A stretch of DNA of 64,000 nucleotides. Origin: Vibrio natriegens NBRC 15636 = ATCC 14048 = DSM 759 (GTDB lineage Bacteria > Pseudomonadota > Gammaproteobacteria > Enterobacterales > Vibrionaceae). Below are positions 1 to 8,147 of the stretch, in pieces (positions within the stretch are counted from its first letter, which is position 1; each line of letters opens with the position of its first letter). Location: positions 1,364,001 through 1,428,000 of the forward strand of contig NZ_CP141822.1 of the NCBI RefSeq assembly GCF_035621455.1, written 5' to 3'. The notes beneath the pieces were generated by a model. It saw only the letters and a program-made list of their open reading frames with translations. It was not told where the DNA came from and searched no databases. The position numbers and the translations under genes are program-made.

Positions 1-329
1 CTGCAATTAACGCTAAAGTGATTCCAGAAGCAGTCGCGCTTTCTAAGTTCCCTTCAAACCGTCGTGATATCGCGGTAGTAGTGGATGACGCAATTGCTTC
101 AGGTGACATTGTTAATGCTTGCCTAGAGCAGGGTGGCGAATTCCTGAAAGATGCGAAACTATTCGACGTTTACGTAGGTAAAGGCGTTGAAGAAGGTAAG
201 AAGAGCCTTGCAATCGCTCTGACTCTACAATCAGTAGAGCGCACGCTTGAAGATGCAGACATCGCGGGTGCGGTAGAAGCTATCGTTGCTCACGTATCTG
301 AGAAGTTTGGTGCAACTCTACGTGACTAA
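1..329 (+). CDS. pheT: Phenylalanine--tRNA ligase beta subunit, C-terminal end (partial)
   Basis: The window opens inside this gene; the reading frame is open from base 3. The visible ~109 residues are the C-terminal anticodon-binding (FDX-ACB) domain of PheT, with the typical segment [15 protein letters not shown] and the ending FGATLRD. The beta subunit pairs with PheS to charge tRNA-Phe in the cytoplasm. In many gammaproteobacteria ihfA follows pheT closely; here a strong terminator follows and ihfA lies 5.6 kb further on, beyond a sucrose gene cluster. The start lies outside the window. Identification is by recognised family sequence. Confidence 0.95.
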   Translation, partial: AINAKVIPEAVALSKFPSNRRDIAVVVDDAIASGDIVNACLEQGGEFLKDAKLFDVYVGKGVEEGKKSLAIALTLQSVERTLEDADIAGAVEAIVAHVSEKFGATLRD

Positions 330-363
330 GCGTATCGCAACTCTTCTCTAATTAGAGTGTTTA

Positions 364-396
364 AAAACCCTGCCAACTCGGCAGGGTTTTTTTTTA
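364..396 (+). terminator. Rho-independent terminator after pheT
   Basis: AACCCTGCC (366-374) pairs with GGCAGGGTT (380-388) and is followed by a run of T. It lies 35 bases after the pheT stop and separates the synthetase operon from the sucrose genes. Confidence 0.9.
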
Positions 397-439
397 TACT
401 TTCAGTCAGTAAATCAAAATAAGCGAGCATGATAAATAA

Positions 440-449
440 GGAACGTTCC
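440..449. promoter_or_regulatory. LacI-type operator upstream of scrB (distal)
   Basis: GGAACGTTCC is a perfect 10-bp palindrome with the central CG typical of LacI-family operators. It shares the core AACGTTCCCAA with a second site at 572-587. Both sit upstream of scrB, and a LacI-family regulator gene (scrR) is nearby, so ScrR binding is the natural inference. Confidence 0.6.
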
Positions 450-571
450 CAACTGGAAGTGGAGATAATGGGGTTTAATGGACTTTATCGGGTTTAAAAA
501 CAAGACCTACCTCAACTATGGCTACTTAAAATACGTGGAAAACTAGGAAATTAATGGATGCTATGCTAATT

Positions 572-587
572 TTGCAAACGTTCCCAA
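572..587. promoter_or_regulatory. LacI-type operator upstream of scrB (proximal)
   Basis: TTGCAAACGTTCCCAA is a pseudo-palindrome centred on CG, 21 bases before the scrB ATG. It matches the general form of ScrR/GalR-type operators. Its position next to the start suggests repression of scrB in the absence of sucrose. Confidence 0.6.
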
Positions 588-608
588 TTTAACTGTTTAG
601 GTAAACTG

Positions 609-2240
609 ATGTCTTTAGCACCATATTTTGCTGTTTGTGGCGGTATTGAAAATATCACCCGTACTCTGCTTACAGAAAAAGACCTTATGATAGAAGTCCG
701 GGATAAGTATCTAGTTCAGGATTCTGAACTGATAAAAGCCCGAGATCAGATTCAGGGAGAGACTCAGTTAACATTCTCCCGTCCAGAGAGCTTGACCACA
801 GAGATGTTGCTCAAAGTGGGGGAAGATATTGCGGCCCAGCAATCTAAACGTTTTTCCGCTTTAAAGCAGCCTGTTGAGTGCGAATATCGCCCATCATGGC
901 ATATCTCTCCACCGCAGGGGTTGCTCAATGATCCCAACGGGTTTATTTATCATGATGGTGCTTATCACCTGTTCTACCAATGGTTTCCTTATGGCTGTGA
1001 ACACAAGGACAAACATTGGGTGCACCTAACGAGCCAAGACTTGGTTGAGTGGGAATGGCAATCCGTCGCTTTGACGCCTTCACTTTGGTGTGACAGCCAC
1101 GGTGTGTTTTCTGGACACGCATTAAGTCAGGGGAAAGAGTTGATGCTGTTCTACACCGGGAATACCCGCATAGGACAAGAGCGGGACAGACAAACGACCC
1201 AATGTTTAGCGACCTCTAGCGATGGTTTGAACTTCACCAAGCATGGCCCCGTCATTGACGCTCTGCCACCTAATGTCACCCCACATATTCGAGATCCAAA
1301 AGTCGTGCATCATAACGATAAGTGGCTAATGCTGCTCGGTGCACAGACAACAGAGCTGAAAGGACGTTTGGCTGTTTACCAGTCTGAAGATCTGTATCAA
1401 TGGGCGTTCGTTGGTTTATTTGGTGACGAGATGGGTGATTTTGGCTACATGTGGGAATGCCCGGATTTGTTTACATTGAACGAACAATTGTTTGTCGTTA
1501 TTGGCCCACAGGGTATTCCTTCATTCTCTGAACATAACACCATTCCTCATCATAATGGAATTGTGAAAGCGCAATGGGTTGATGGTGATGGCTTGAGAAT
1601 GGGTGACTTTCAGCATTTAGACTACGGTTTCGATTTTTACGCACCGCAAAGTATGCAAACTCCGGATGGCAGACGTGTAATGTGTGGCTGGATGGGGTTG
1701 CCCGACGAAGTGGATCAGCCAAGCACGGATAACGGTTGGGTACACCAGCTTACTGCGATGAGAGAGCTGTCGTATCGGGATGGTGCTTTATACCAGTGGC
1801 CTATTCTTGAAATGGAATCCTTGATTGAGTCTTCTTCTGAGATCAAATTGGATGCGAATGGCGTGGATGTTGGGACTAAGTCCTTTGATCTGACGGTTAC
1901 TTTAGATTGGGGCGACGAACTGAATCTATTTGAAAACTCCGTGCAGAAATTCGTATTACGAGCGGATGAAGAAAACCGACGTCTGATAATGGATCGTTCA
2001 CAAACACTTAATCGTGCCCAAGATACGATTCGTGAGCTGCCATTGGCGAGTGAACGTATCGAACTTCGTATTCTTGCCGATAATTCTTCGCTTGAAGTGT
2101 TTGTTAACGGTGGTGCAGCGGTAATGACGTCGCGTGTCTTCACGGATAAAGATGCGACGAAAATTTCAATTCAAGGCGAAGAGAAAACAGCGACATTCCG
2201 CCGTTATAAACCGATTAAAGCGCCTTTTAGTCAAAGATAA
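609..2240 (+). CDS. scrB: Sucrose-6-phosphate hydrolase (GH32 invertase)
   Basis: A 543-residue glycoside hydrolase family 32 protein. The three acidic signatures are visible: WHISPPQGLLNDPNG (residues 97-111, nucleophile D108), RDP (228-230, transition-state stabiliser) and ECPD (283-286, acid/base E). A beta-sandwich domain occupies roughly residues 400-530. It splits sucrose-6-phosphate into glucose-6-phosphate and fructose in the cytoplasm. The catalytic domain is preceded by about 95 residues with no recognised domain, longer than in enteric ScrB; a later start (Met27) is possible. The fructokinase gene converges from the other side of a shared terminator. No sucrose PTS permease is in the window, so the substrate could also be unphosphorylated sucrose. 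Confidence 0.9.
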   Translation: MSLAPYFAVCGGIENITRTLLTEKDLMIEVRDKYLVQDSELIKARDQIQGETQLTFSRPESLTTEMLLKVGEDIAAQQSKRFSALKQPVECEYRPSWHISPPQGLLNDPNGFIYHDGAYHLFYQWFPYGCEHKDKHWVHLTSQDLVEWEWQSVALTPSLWCDSHGVFSGHALSQGKELMLFYTGNTRIGQERDRQTTQCLATSSDGLNFTKHGPVIDALPPNVTPHIRDPKVVHHNDKWLMLLGAQTTELKGRLAVYQSEDLYQWAFVGLFGDEMGDFGYMWECPDLFTLNEQLFVVIGPQGIPSFSEHNTIPHHNGIVKAQWVDGDGLRMGDFQHLDYGFDFYAPQSMQTPDGRRVMCGWMGLPDEVDQPSTDNGWVHQLTAMRELSYRDGALYQWPILEMESLIESSSEIKLDANGVDVGTKSFDLTVTLDWGDELNLFENSVQKFVLRADEENRRLIMDRSQTLNRAQDTIRELPLASERIELRILADNSSLEVFVNGGAAVMTSRVFTDKDATKISIQGEEKTATFRRYKPIKAPFSQR

Positions 2241-2251
2241 AAATGGTTGCA

Positions 2252-2281
2252 AAAAATCCCCGCACTTGCGGGGATTTTTCT
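2252..2281. terminator. Bidirectional terminator between scrB and scrK
   Basis: AAATCCCCGCA pairs with TGCGGGGATTT around a short loop. A/T runs on both sides allow it to end both the rightward scrB and the leftward scrK transcripts. Confidence 0.85.
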
Positions 2282-2303
2282 ATTGGTCGATTGTTTCTTT
2301 AAT

Positions 2304-3224
2304 CTAGATGTAAGCGATGAGGGCATCCTGAGTTGGTAATGCTGTCATTGCGCCTTTTTGAGTTGTGGCTAACGCGCCGCAACCATTAGCCCATGTCACC
2401 GCGGCGTGAATAACCTCTTTATTCGCCCATTCAGTATGCTGAGCTAATTTCGCGAGTAGGCCACCTACAAACGCATCGCCAGCACCCGTCGTATCGACTG
2501 GTTTTACAGCTTGACCAGCAATCAACTCTTGCTCTCCTTCAAAGACGGTCAGTGCGCCTTTTGCACCTTGAGTGATCAAGACGAGAGTATTATTGTAAAC
2601 TTTGATCGCTTCTAAGCCTTCTTCTAAGCAACTGGTATCGGTTAAGAAAAGTAGCTCATCGTCTGAAAACTTGACGATATCTGCCAGTTCTATGGCTTGG
2701 TGAACCACAGGTTTCAGTTGCTCTGGGTTCGCCCACACCTCCTCTCGAAGGTTAGGATCAAAGCTAACAAAGCCACCGGCTTGTTTAACGTCTCGCATTG
2801 CTTTTAGAGTACTGCTGCGGCTTGGTTCGTTTGCCAGAGCGATAGAACACACATGCAGCCAGTCTCCCTTTGTGAAAGAAGGAATGTCTGTAGGAAGCAA
2901 GAACTGATCAGCACTTGGTTTGACCATAAAGATAAAGCTACGCTCGCCAGAATCATCCAAATCCACAATGACAGTAGACGTCCGTTGCGCCTCGTCAAGC
3001 AACATAAAATCGGTATTGACGGATTCGTTGGTCAACGTTTCCTTCATAAAGCGACCCAAAGGATCAAGCCCCACACGGCCAAAAAATGCAGCCGTGCCGC
3101 CCAATCGTGCGATAGCAACTGCGACATTAGCAGGTGCGCCGCCAGGACATTTCAAATATGTGTCGTTGGCATCCGGAATCAAATCAACCACGGCATCACC
3201 AGTCACCCAAATCGTACTCATCAT
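2304..3224 (-). CDS. scrK: Fructokinase (PfkB/ribokinase family)
   Basis: A 306-residue PfkB-family sugar kinase. The N-terminal signature CPGGAPANVAVAIARLG (about residues 27-43) binds sugar. The C-terminal DTTGAGDAFVGG carries the anion hole and the catalytic Asp. It would phosphorylate the fructose released by ScrB to fructose-6-phosphate. Two adjacent ATGs (3224 and 3221) follow a purine-rich site. It is transcribed away from scrR, and the 241-bp gap between them holds a long perfect palindrome (3262-3283). Placement between scrB and scrR makes fructokinase in sucrose use much more likely than another PfkB specificity. Confidence 0.9.
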   Translation of the reverse strand: MMSTIWVTGDAVVDLIPDANDTYLKCPGGAPANVAVAIARLGGTAAFFGRVGLDPLGRFMKETLTNESVNTDFMLLDEAQRTSTVIVDLDDSGERSFIFMVKPSADQFLLPTDIPSFTKGDWLHVCSIALANEPSRSSTLKAMRDVKQAGGFVSFDPNLREEVWANPEQLKPVVHQAIELADIVKFSDDELLFLTDTSCLEEGLEAIKVYNNTLVLITQGAKGALTVFEGEQELIAGQAVKPVDTTGAGDAFVGGLLAKLAQHTEWANKEVIHAAVTWANGCGALATTQKGAMTALPTQDALIAYI

Positions 3225-3261
3225 TCTTACCTTAAACTTCTTAATTTCACTGAGAGTATTT

Positions 3262-3283
3262 TTAGCTAAAACGATTTAGCTAA
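3262..3283. promoter_or_regulatory. Cra/FruR-like palindromic operator between scrK and scrR
   Basis: Arms TTAGCTAAA (3262-3270) and TTTAGCTAA (3275-3283) are perfect inverted repeats around ACGA. The core GCTAAAACGATTTAGC closely resembles the known Cra (FruR) consensus GCTGAAWCGATTCAGC. It lies 38 bases upstream of scrK. It could be an autoregulatory ScrR site or a site for the chromosomal Cra. It differs from the AACGTTCCC operators of scrB. Confidence 0.65.
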
Positions 3284-3465
3284 TCAATGGAAATTGACTT
3301 ATCAGAAGCAAAAATGATCCTGATTGTGATCTACGCCGCGAGTCGACAATGCAGCCTTGGTCCCAAGATACTAAAAGTGATGGTTTTCGACGTTTTCATC
3401 GGTATGATGACCGCCGATGTGGTGAATCCAAATAGCCAGAGCGAAACTCATCTCGGAAGGGTAAG

Positions 3466-4461
3466 GTGAAGAAGAAAAAACTAAAGTTAGCAGATATCGC
3501 TGAGCTCGCTGGAGTTTCAAAGTCCACCGTTAGCTTTGTGCTCAATGGTCATGCGAAGAAACATCGTATTAATGAAGAGACCGTAAAGCGTGTTCAAGCT
3601 GTGGTAGATGAGCACAATTACGCTCCGAGCTTATACGCTCGCGCTTTAAAGGCAAACCGTACCTACACGCTGGGTCTTGTTATTCCTGATTTGGCCAATA
3701 TGGGTTTTGCTACGACAGCGAAGTTTTTGGAAAAGTTGGCGCGTAGCCATGGTTATCAGCTTTTAATCGCCTCTTCTGAAGACAACCCGAAACAAGAAAA
3801 AGCGGCAGTTAAAAGCCTGCTAGAAAGGCAAGTCGATTTGCTAATGGTGGCAACGGCTATGACTGAAGACACCTTCTATCGCAAAGTCACCGAGCAAACC
3901 CCCGTGTTGGTGTTCGACCGTATTTTCGACGCCACGCCGTTAACGACGATAAAAACAGATGCTTATAACGCGACCAAACAACTGGTAGAAAAACAGTGTC
4001 AGCAAGCGGAAGAATGTGCCTATTTAGGCGGACAGTTAGAGCTCTCTCCGAGTAAAGATCGATTCTCTGGTTATCAGGCGGCTTTGTTAGCCGCTGGAGT
4101 GAAGTTGGATACGGAGTTAGTGAAACACAAAGATTATCAACCCGACTCCGGTTACGCCATGATTGAGGAAATCCACCAGAATATTGGGCGTTTGCCAACT
4201 CGCATATTTGTCGCTTCGTATTCGATTCTCGAAGGTGTTTTGCGTTATATGTCTGAGCATCAGTTATTGAATGCTAATGTGAAGATAGCGACGTTCGATA
4301 ACTCACCGATTTTAGATTGCTTACCGATCAACATTGATTCAATCGAACAAGATTGCGAGCTCATCGCTAAAACGTTATTTGAGCAAGCAACGGCATCTAT
4401 AGGTTCACCCGATCGTAAAGCCGAGCATCTGATTCTTCCTGCGAAACTACACTATCGTTGA
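3466..4461 (+). CDS. scrR: LacI-family sucrose operon repressor
   Basis: 331 residues. The N-terminal helix-turn-helix LADIAELAGVSKSTVSFVLNG (residues 7-27) is typical of LacI proteins. It is followed by a hinge and a periplasmic-binding-like effector domain starting near TLGLVIPDL. The sequence resembles the Cra/ScrR branch (for example QLLIASSEDNP and RQVDLLMV). The start is GTG at 3466, preceded by GGAAGGGTAAG. Expected role: repress scrB and scrK until fructose or a fructose phosphate binds. It is divergent from scrK and convergent with the AEC gene 17 bp away. Confidence 0.85.
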   Translation: MKKKKLKLADIAELAGVSKSTVSFVLNGHAKKHRINEETVKRVQAVVDEHNYAPSLYARALKANRTYTLGLVIPDLANMGFATTAKFLEKLARSHGYQLLIASSEDNPKQEKAAVKSLLERQVDLLMVATAMTEDTFYRKVTEQTPVLVFDRIFDATPLTTIKTDAYNATKQLVEKQCQQAEECAYLGGQLELSPSKDRFSGYQAALLAAGVKLDTELVKHKDYQPDSGYAMIEEIHQNIGRLPTRIFVASYSILEGVLRYMSEHQLLNANVKIATFDNSPILDCLPINIDSIEQDCELIAKTLFEQATASIGSPDRKAEHLILPAKLHYR

Positions 4462-4478
4462 GCTAGCTAATCTCAGCG

Positions 4479-5357
4479 CTAAGAGAGCGACAACGTATAA
4501 GAGAGAAGAAGGGGCAGGGTCAAGACACTGAAAAAGTTGCCAAACAACACCATCGACGCCACTTTCATCGGTTCTATATTGAGTCTCTCTGCAAATAAAT
4601 AGTTCATAACCGCAGGTGGTAACATGGTGAAAAGTACCATCATCTGCAATTGCATTGTGGGTAACGGAATAAACCAATAGATAAGCGCAAAGGCAACCGC
4701 TCCTGTGGTCAGCGATTGTACCGTACATATCACGCCAACTCGCAGACCATCCAATCGTAAGTTGCACATTTGTGCCCCGAGAGAGAGCAACATTACCGGT
4801 ACTGCGGCTTGACCTAATAATGCCGTCGCTTCATAAAGCGGTGCCCAAGCGCCAATTCCTGACAAGTTAAGGCCCAGCGCGAGAGAAGCCGATAAAAAGA
4901 TTGGCATTTTTATGATCTGTTTTAGTGGGTTGCCACTGCTGAGAAGCATCACCCCTAAACTAATGTGCAGACAGGCCGATACAACAAACAGTAAGACGGC
5001 AGAAGAAAGCGCCACGTCTCCGAACGTATAAGTAAATAGTGGGATAGCCAAGTTGCCACTATTGCGAAACATGTGGGGTGGTGCCCAGGCTTTGAAAGTT
5101 AATCCGGTCGCTTTACAGATCGGTATCATGACCAATCCAGGGACGAGAACCGCAACAATCGCAGCAAAAAGAAGAGGGCCTTGTTCCGCATCGAGCGGCA
5201 TGCTGACCAGAGACGAAAACACCAGCGCAGGCGTAAAGACATCAATATTGATTCGATTGATTGGGCGAAAATCTGGCTTGATATGCCGACCGACTAAATA
5301 GCCGACGCCGACAAGAGCGAAGACGGGAAAAAGAATATTGATGACTTGATTAATCAT
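4479..5357 (-). CDS. AEC-family (auxin efflux carrier-like) transporter
   Basis: A 292-residue inner-membrane protein with about ten hydrophobic segments in two bundles. It has the motif FRNSGNLAIPLF (about residues 97-108), in which the NxGN-P pattern is typical of AEC carriers. These proteins usually export or exchange carboxylates or amino acids; the substrate here is unknown. It starts at ATG 5357 and ends tail to tail with scrR. Its placement beside sucrose genes does not prove a role in sucrose use, and it is not homologous to a PTS permease. Confidence 0.8.
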   Translation of the reverse strand: MINQVINILFPVFALVGVGYLVGRHIKPDFRPINRINIDVFTPALVFSSLVSMPLDAEQGPLLFAAIVAVLVPGLVMIPICKATGLTFKAWAPPHMFRNSGNLAIPLFTYTFGDVALSSAVLLFVVSACLHISLGVMLLSSGNPLKQIIKMPIFLSASLALGLNLSGIGAWAPLYEATALLGQAAVPVMLLSLGAQMCNLRLDGLRVGVICTVQSLTTGAVAFALIYWFIPLPTMQLQMMVLFTMLPPAVMNYLFAERLNIEPMKVASMVLFGNFFSVLTLPLLLSYTLSLS

Positions 5358-5899
5358 GACCGCACTTTAATTAAAGGTAAAAGATGTGATTGTTTCGTTA
5401 AGTAATGAATCTAGGTTCACACTAACAACCTTTGATTAGTGAGTCATCGTAAAACAGTGAGAATCTTGGCGTTTATCAAGCTTTATAAAAGTAAAACTGC
5501 TGGTAAGTGGTCATACTTCTTATCAAGTGTTTATGTACCTAGTTACTTACAAATCAATGAAATACCGACAAGTTCTATGTCAGGTGTTTGTAAAATAGCC
5601 TATACCTGATAAATTTATTAAATGGTTTTTTATTTCAAATTTTACCAATTTATTGGTTTAATTGACTGGTTGAGTTTTGTATTTAAGAACTCTCTAAATA
5701 AAAAATGTTAAAATGTTGGTATTTAACAATAATTTATACAGCCATATTCCATTTATTCGCAAAGAAAAAAGTTGGCGAAAATCATAAGCTTGTCATACAC
5801 TTCCTGATGTAACCCCGATATGTTCTTGAATTGGTAGGGTAAAACTGCTCTGGCGCTACACTAAGTAGCATTGTTTAACATAGCTTTGAGGAAAGTTTT
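5358..5899. other. 542-bp AT-rich intergenic region before ihfA
   Basis: It separates the divergent AEC gene and ihfA. The middle (about 5590-5720) is very AT-rich, which fits binding by nucleoid proteins, and the ihfA promoter must lie here. I find no convincing gene or terminator. A ribosome-binding site, GAGGAAAG, precedes ihfA. Confidence 0.5.
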
Positions 5900-6196
5900 A
5901 TGGCGCTCACAAAAGCCGAACTGGCAGAAAACCTGTTTGATAAATTGGGATTTAGTAAGCGGGACGCCAAGGAAACGGTGGAAGTGTTCTTTGAAGAAAT
6001 TCGCAAGGCACTAGAAAGTGGCGAACAGGTAAAACTGTCAGGTTTTGGTAATTTTGATCTTCGTGACAAGAATGAACGGCCTGGTCGTAACCCGAAAACT
6101 GGTGAAGATATTCCAATTACTGCTCGACGTGTAGTGACTTTCCGCCCGGGTCAGAAATTAAAAGCTCGCGTAGAAAATCTTAAGAAAGAACAGTAA
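5900..6196 (+). CDS. ihfA: Integration host factor subunit alpha
   Basis: A 98-residue HU/IHF-family DNA-bending protein. It begins [17 protein letters not shown], and the beta-arm signature [19 protein letters not shown] is complete (residues 47-65). With IhfB it forms the heterodimer that bends DNA at WATCAANNNNTTR sites for recombination, replication and transcription. It follows GAGGAAAG with good spacing. It ends before two consecutive hairpins. It is a highly conserved gene and identification is certain. Confidence 0.97.
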   Translation: MALTKAELAENLFDKLGFSKRDAKETVEVFFEEIRKALESGEQVKLSGFGNFDLRDKNERPGRNPKTGEDIPITARRVVTFRPGQKLKARVENLKKEQ

Positions 6197-6205
6197 GCTA
6201 ACCAA

Positions 6206-6235
6206 ATAGATCACGCTTAGTCGTGGTCTTTTGTC
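6206..6235 (+). terminator. Terminator after ihfA
   Basis: GATCACG and CGTGGTC form a stem followed by TTTT, 10 bases after the ihfA stop. Confidence 0.7.
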
Positions 6236-6266
6236 GTGCATGCATTTTCGTTTCGGCATGCAAAAG

Positions 6267-6298
6267 AAAACCACCGCATTGCGGTGGTTTGTTGTTTT
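6267..6298. terminator. Bidirectional terminator between ihfA and relV
   Basis: AAACCACCGCA and TGCGGTGGTTT form a strong stem with T-rich sequence on the right and A-rich on the left. It lies just past the 3' end of the leftward relV gene. Confidence 0.85.
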
Positions 6299-6313
6299 CA
6301 GAGAAGCAATTTT

Positions 6314-7090
6314 TTATGCCGCTTCTAAGTGAGTTGTTAAGTATGGTTGCCACGCGTGCTGGTACAAGTTCTTAGCTTGGCTTCGCATGCTTCGAATCGC
6401 TGCCGTTTCAAATTCAGTCAGCTGGCGTTTTTCTGCCATTGCCTGACGTTCAAGCTTTTGAATTTTTTCATAAAGGTCATGCTCAGGACCATTCTTCACA
6501 TCCGCAATGGCTTTCAAATGGAGCTGAACTTCTGCAATGAGGTTTGTTTTCGGTAAACGAACCAGTAAGTTCAAATCTCGGTAACCCGAAGGCCCCGGCT
6601 TTTTGAATCTGTTTTTCACTTTAACGATAGTTGTTTCGCGCTCTAGTGTTTCATAGATAGAGACCAAACTTGCCACATCTTCCGCAACTATCGTCGCACG
6701 TGCTAGATCGGTAATGCGTTCAACCTGACCATCCAGTTCGTAAGCAATTTTTTCCTCTGCACGTTGTTTGGATTTTACGCCAGCGAAGTAAGGTTGGGCG
6801 TCGTTGAGAAGGGCGGTACTTTTACAGATGGTTTCCAGTTCGAACTGAGCTTGGTGAGCTTTGGAGTAAAGAATATCAAAATCAGCGTATGGCTGGGTTG
6901 GATTTGAGTCGATAGTTTGAATGCCATATAAGCCACTTAGGCTATGTTTGAAGAGTTTTGAACAAACCTCGTTTTGACTTGTAGAACGATTCTGTTCACT
7001 CGTTGTTGGCGCAATAGGCATTGCGGCAATTGCAGGTGCACGGCTTAGTACCAAAAGCATCAATGCTGCTGTACGTAAAAATAAGCTCAT
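6314..7090 (-). CDS. relV: Small alarmone synthetase RelV (RelA/SpoT domain)
   Basis: 258 residues with a single (p)ppGpp synthetase domain and no HD hydrolase, TGS or ACT domain. Synthetase features are visible at KSKQRAEEKIA (about residue 105 on), GYRDLNLLVRLP (about 168-179) and the catalytic-loop-like AEVQLHLKAI (about 187-196). The gene is known from Vibrio cholerae, next to ihfA, as a third alarmone synthetase beside RelA and SpoT. It would make ppGpp/pppGpp from ATP and GDP/GTP. Odd point: residues 1-24 look like a signal peptide (SLFLRTAALMLLVLSRAP followed by AIAAMP), surprising for an enzyme using cytoplasmic nucleotides. Confidence 0.9.
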   Translation of the reverse strand: MSLFLRTAALMLLVLSRAPAIAAMPIAPTTSEQNRSTSQNEVCSKLFKHSLSGLYGIQTIDSNPTQPYADFDILYSKAHQAQFELETICKSTALLNDAQPYFAGVKSKQRAEEKIAYELDGQVERITDLARATIVAEDVASLVSIYETLERETTIVKVKNRFKKPGPSGYRDLNLLVRLPKTNLIAEVQLHLKAIADVKNGPEHDLYEKIQKLERQAMAEKRQLTEFETAAIRSMRSQAKNLYQHAWQPYLTTHLEAA

Positions 7091-7405
7091 TCACTCTCCT
7101 TAACTTGCTTGCACTTAGAAAATGGGGACAAAGAAGTCGCTAAGATTTGCAAATCAGGTTGTTATTAATAAATGGGGATCTTTTGAAACATTCCAAGGTT
7201 AACTCTCATGTTTACAGTGGAATTATGCGTTAGATCACTATTTATATTTTCATTATTCTGTTAATTAAACGTCAGTATCATTTCGTATATCGTGATTGCA
7301 TCGTAGCATTTGAGGATTAACGAAAGATGAACGGCATAGACAAATTCGAAAAAATCATTAGTCTTACTCCACAAAACGTAATTCAGCCGATAAGTAGAAA
7401 GTAAA
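7091..7405. other. Divergent intergenic region relV/tpm
   Basis: 315 bp holding the promoters of relV and tpm. The region is AT-rich, with no clear hairpin, palindrome or additional gene. Confidence 0.4.
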
Positions 7406-8056
7406 ATGAGAGACCCAGAATTTTGGCACAATAAGTGGGCCAGCAATAAAATCGGATTCCATTTGGAAGATGTAAATCCATTACTGCCTCAGCATTGGCA
7501 CCACACCAACCCTAAGCGTGAAGACACTGTGTTGGTTCCGCTTTGCGGTAAGTCTGAAGATCTTGTGTGGTTGGCGACCAAACATGATGAAGTGAATGGC
7601 GTTGAATTAAGCCAAATTGCAGTGCGAGCTTTCTTTGCAGAGCACTTTTATACTCCAACTGTTACGCCATTAAGTGGTACGCATGAGTTGTATCAGTTTG
7701 ATGAGCTTTCTATTTATACCGGAGACTTTTTCACGGCACCGGTTTCTCAAGTCGATATCATTTATGACCGAGCGGCTTTGGTTGCGCTGCCACAGGAGAT
7801 GAGACAAGAGTACGCCGAGCGTTTGAAACAGCTACTTAAACCGGGTGGCCGTATTCTGCTTGTGACACTCAATTACCCTCAGCAAGAAATGGCGGGACCT
7901 CCATTTAGCGTACCAGTGCATGAAATCGAACAGTTATTCTCGGGTTACAAAGTGACTTGTCTCAACGTGGACGAAGCGGATGAGAATCACCCGAAAATTG
8001 CTAAGCAAGGCTTAAGTCGTTTTTCTGAAGAAGTGTATTTGATTGAAGCTCAGTGA
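7406..8056 (+). CDS. tpm: Thiopurine S-methyltransferase
   Basis: A 216-residue class I SAM-dependent methyltransferase of the TPMT family. It begins [19 protein letters not shown], typical of bacterial Tpm. The motif [16 protein letters not shown] (about residues 43-58) binds SAM. Later conserved parts are [10 protein letters not shown] (about 120-129) and LLVTLNYPQ. It methylates thiol groups and, in bacteria, is linked to tellurite or selenium methylation. Single gene, terminated at 8099-8132 and convergent with purT. Confidence 0.93.
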   Translation: MRDPEFWHNKWASNKIGFHLEDVNPLLPQHWHHTNPKREDTVLVPLCGKSEDLVWLATKHDEVNGVELSQIAVRAFFAEHFYTPTVTPLSGTHELYQFDELSIYTGDFFTAPVSQVDIIYDRAALVALPQEMRQEYAERLKQLLKPGGRILLVTLNYPQQEMAGPPFSVPVHEIEQLFSGYKVTCLNVDEADENHPKIAKQGLSRFSEEVYLIEAQ

Positions 8057-8098
8057 TTTCGAACAGCGTAAGTGACTGACTACATGTACGAAAAGACA

Positions 8099-8132
8099 AA
8101 AAAGCGCAGCTATTCAATAGCTGCGCTTTTTG
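8099..8132. terminator. Bidirectional terminator between tpm and purT
   Basis: AAAAAGCGCAGCTATT and AATAGCTGCGCTTTTT pair across a two-base loop, with A and T runs on both flanks. Confidence 0.9.
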
Positions 8133-8147
8133 TTAATAAAAGATGGC

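Noticed and set aside
1498..2143. Long open frames on the strand opposite scrB
   Set aside because: They are antisense to a clear GH32 enzyme, lack ribosome-binding sites and show no family pattern.
2853..3279. Rightward open frames opposite scrK
   Set aside because: Antisense to a well-conserved PfkB kinase; composition reflects the real gene.
5358..5899. Small RNA gene in the AT-rich gap before ihfA
   Set aside because: No promoter-terminator pair of convincing quality and no known sRNA sequence recognised.
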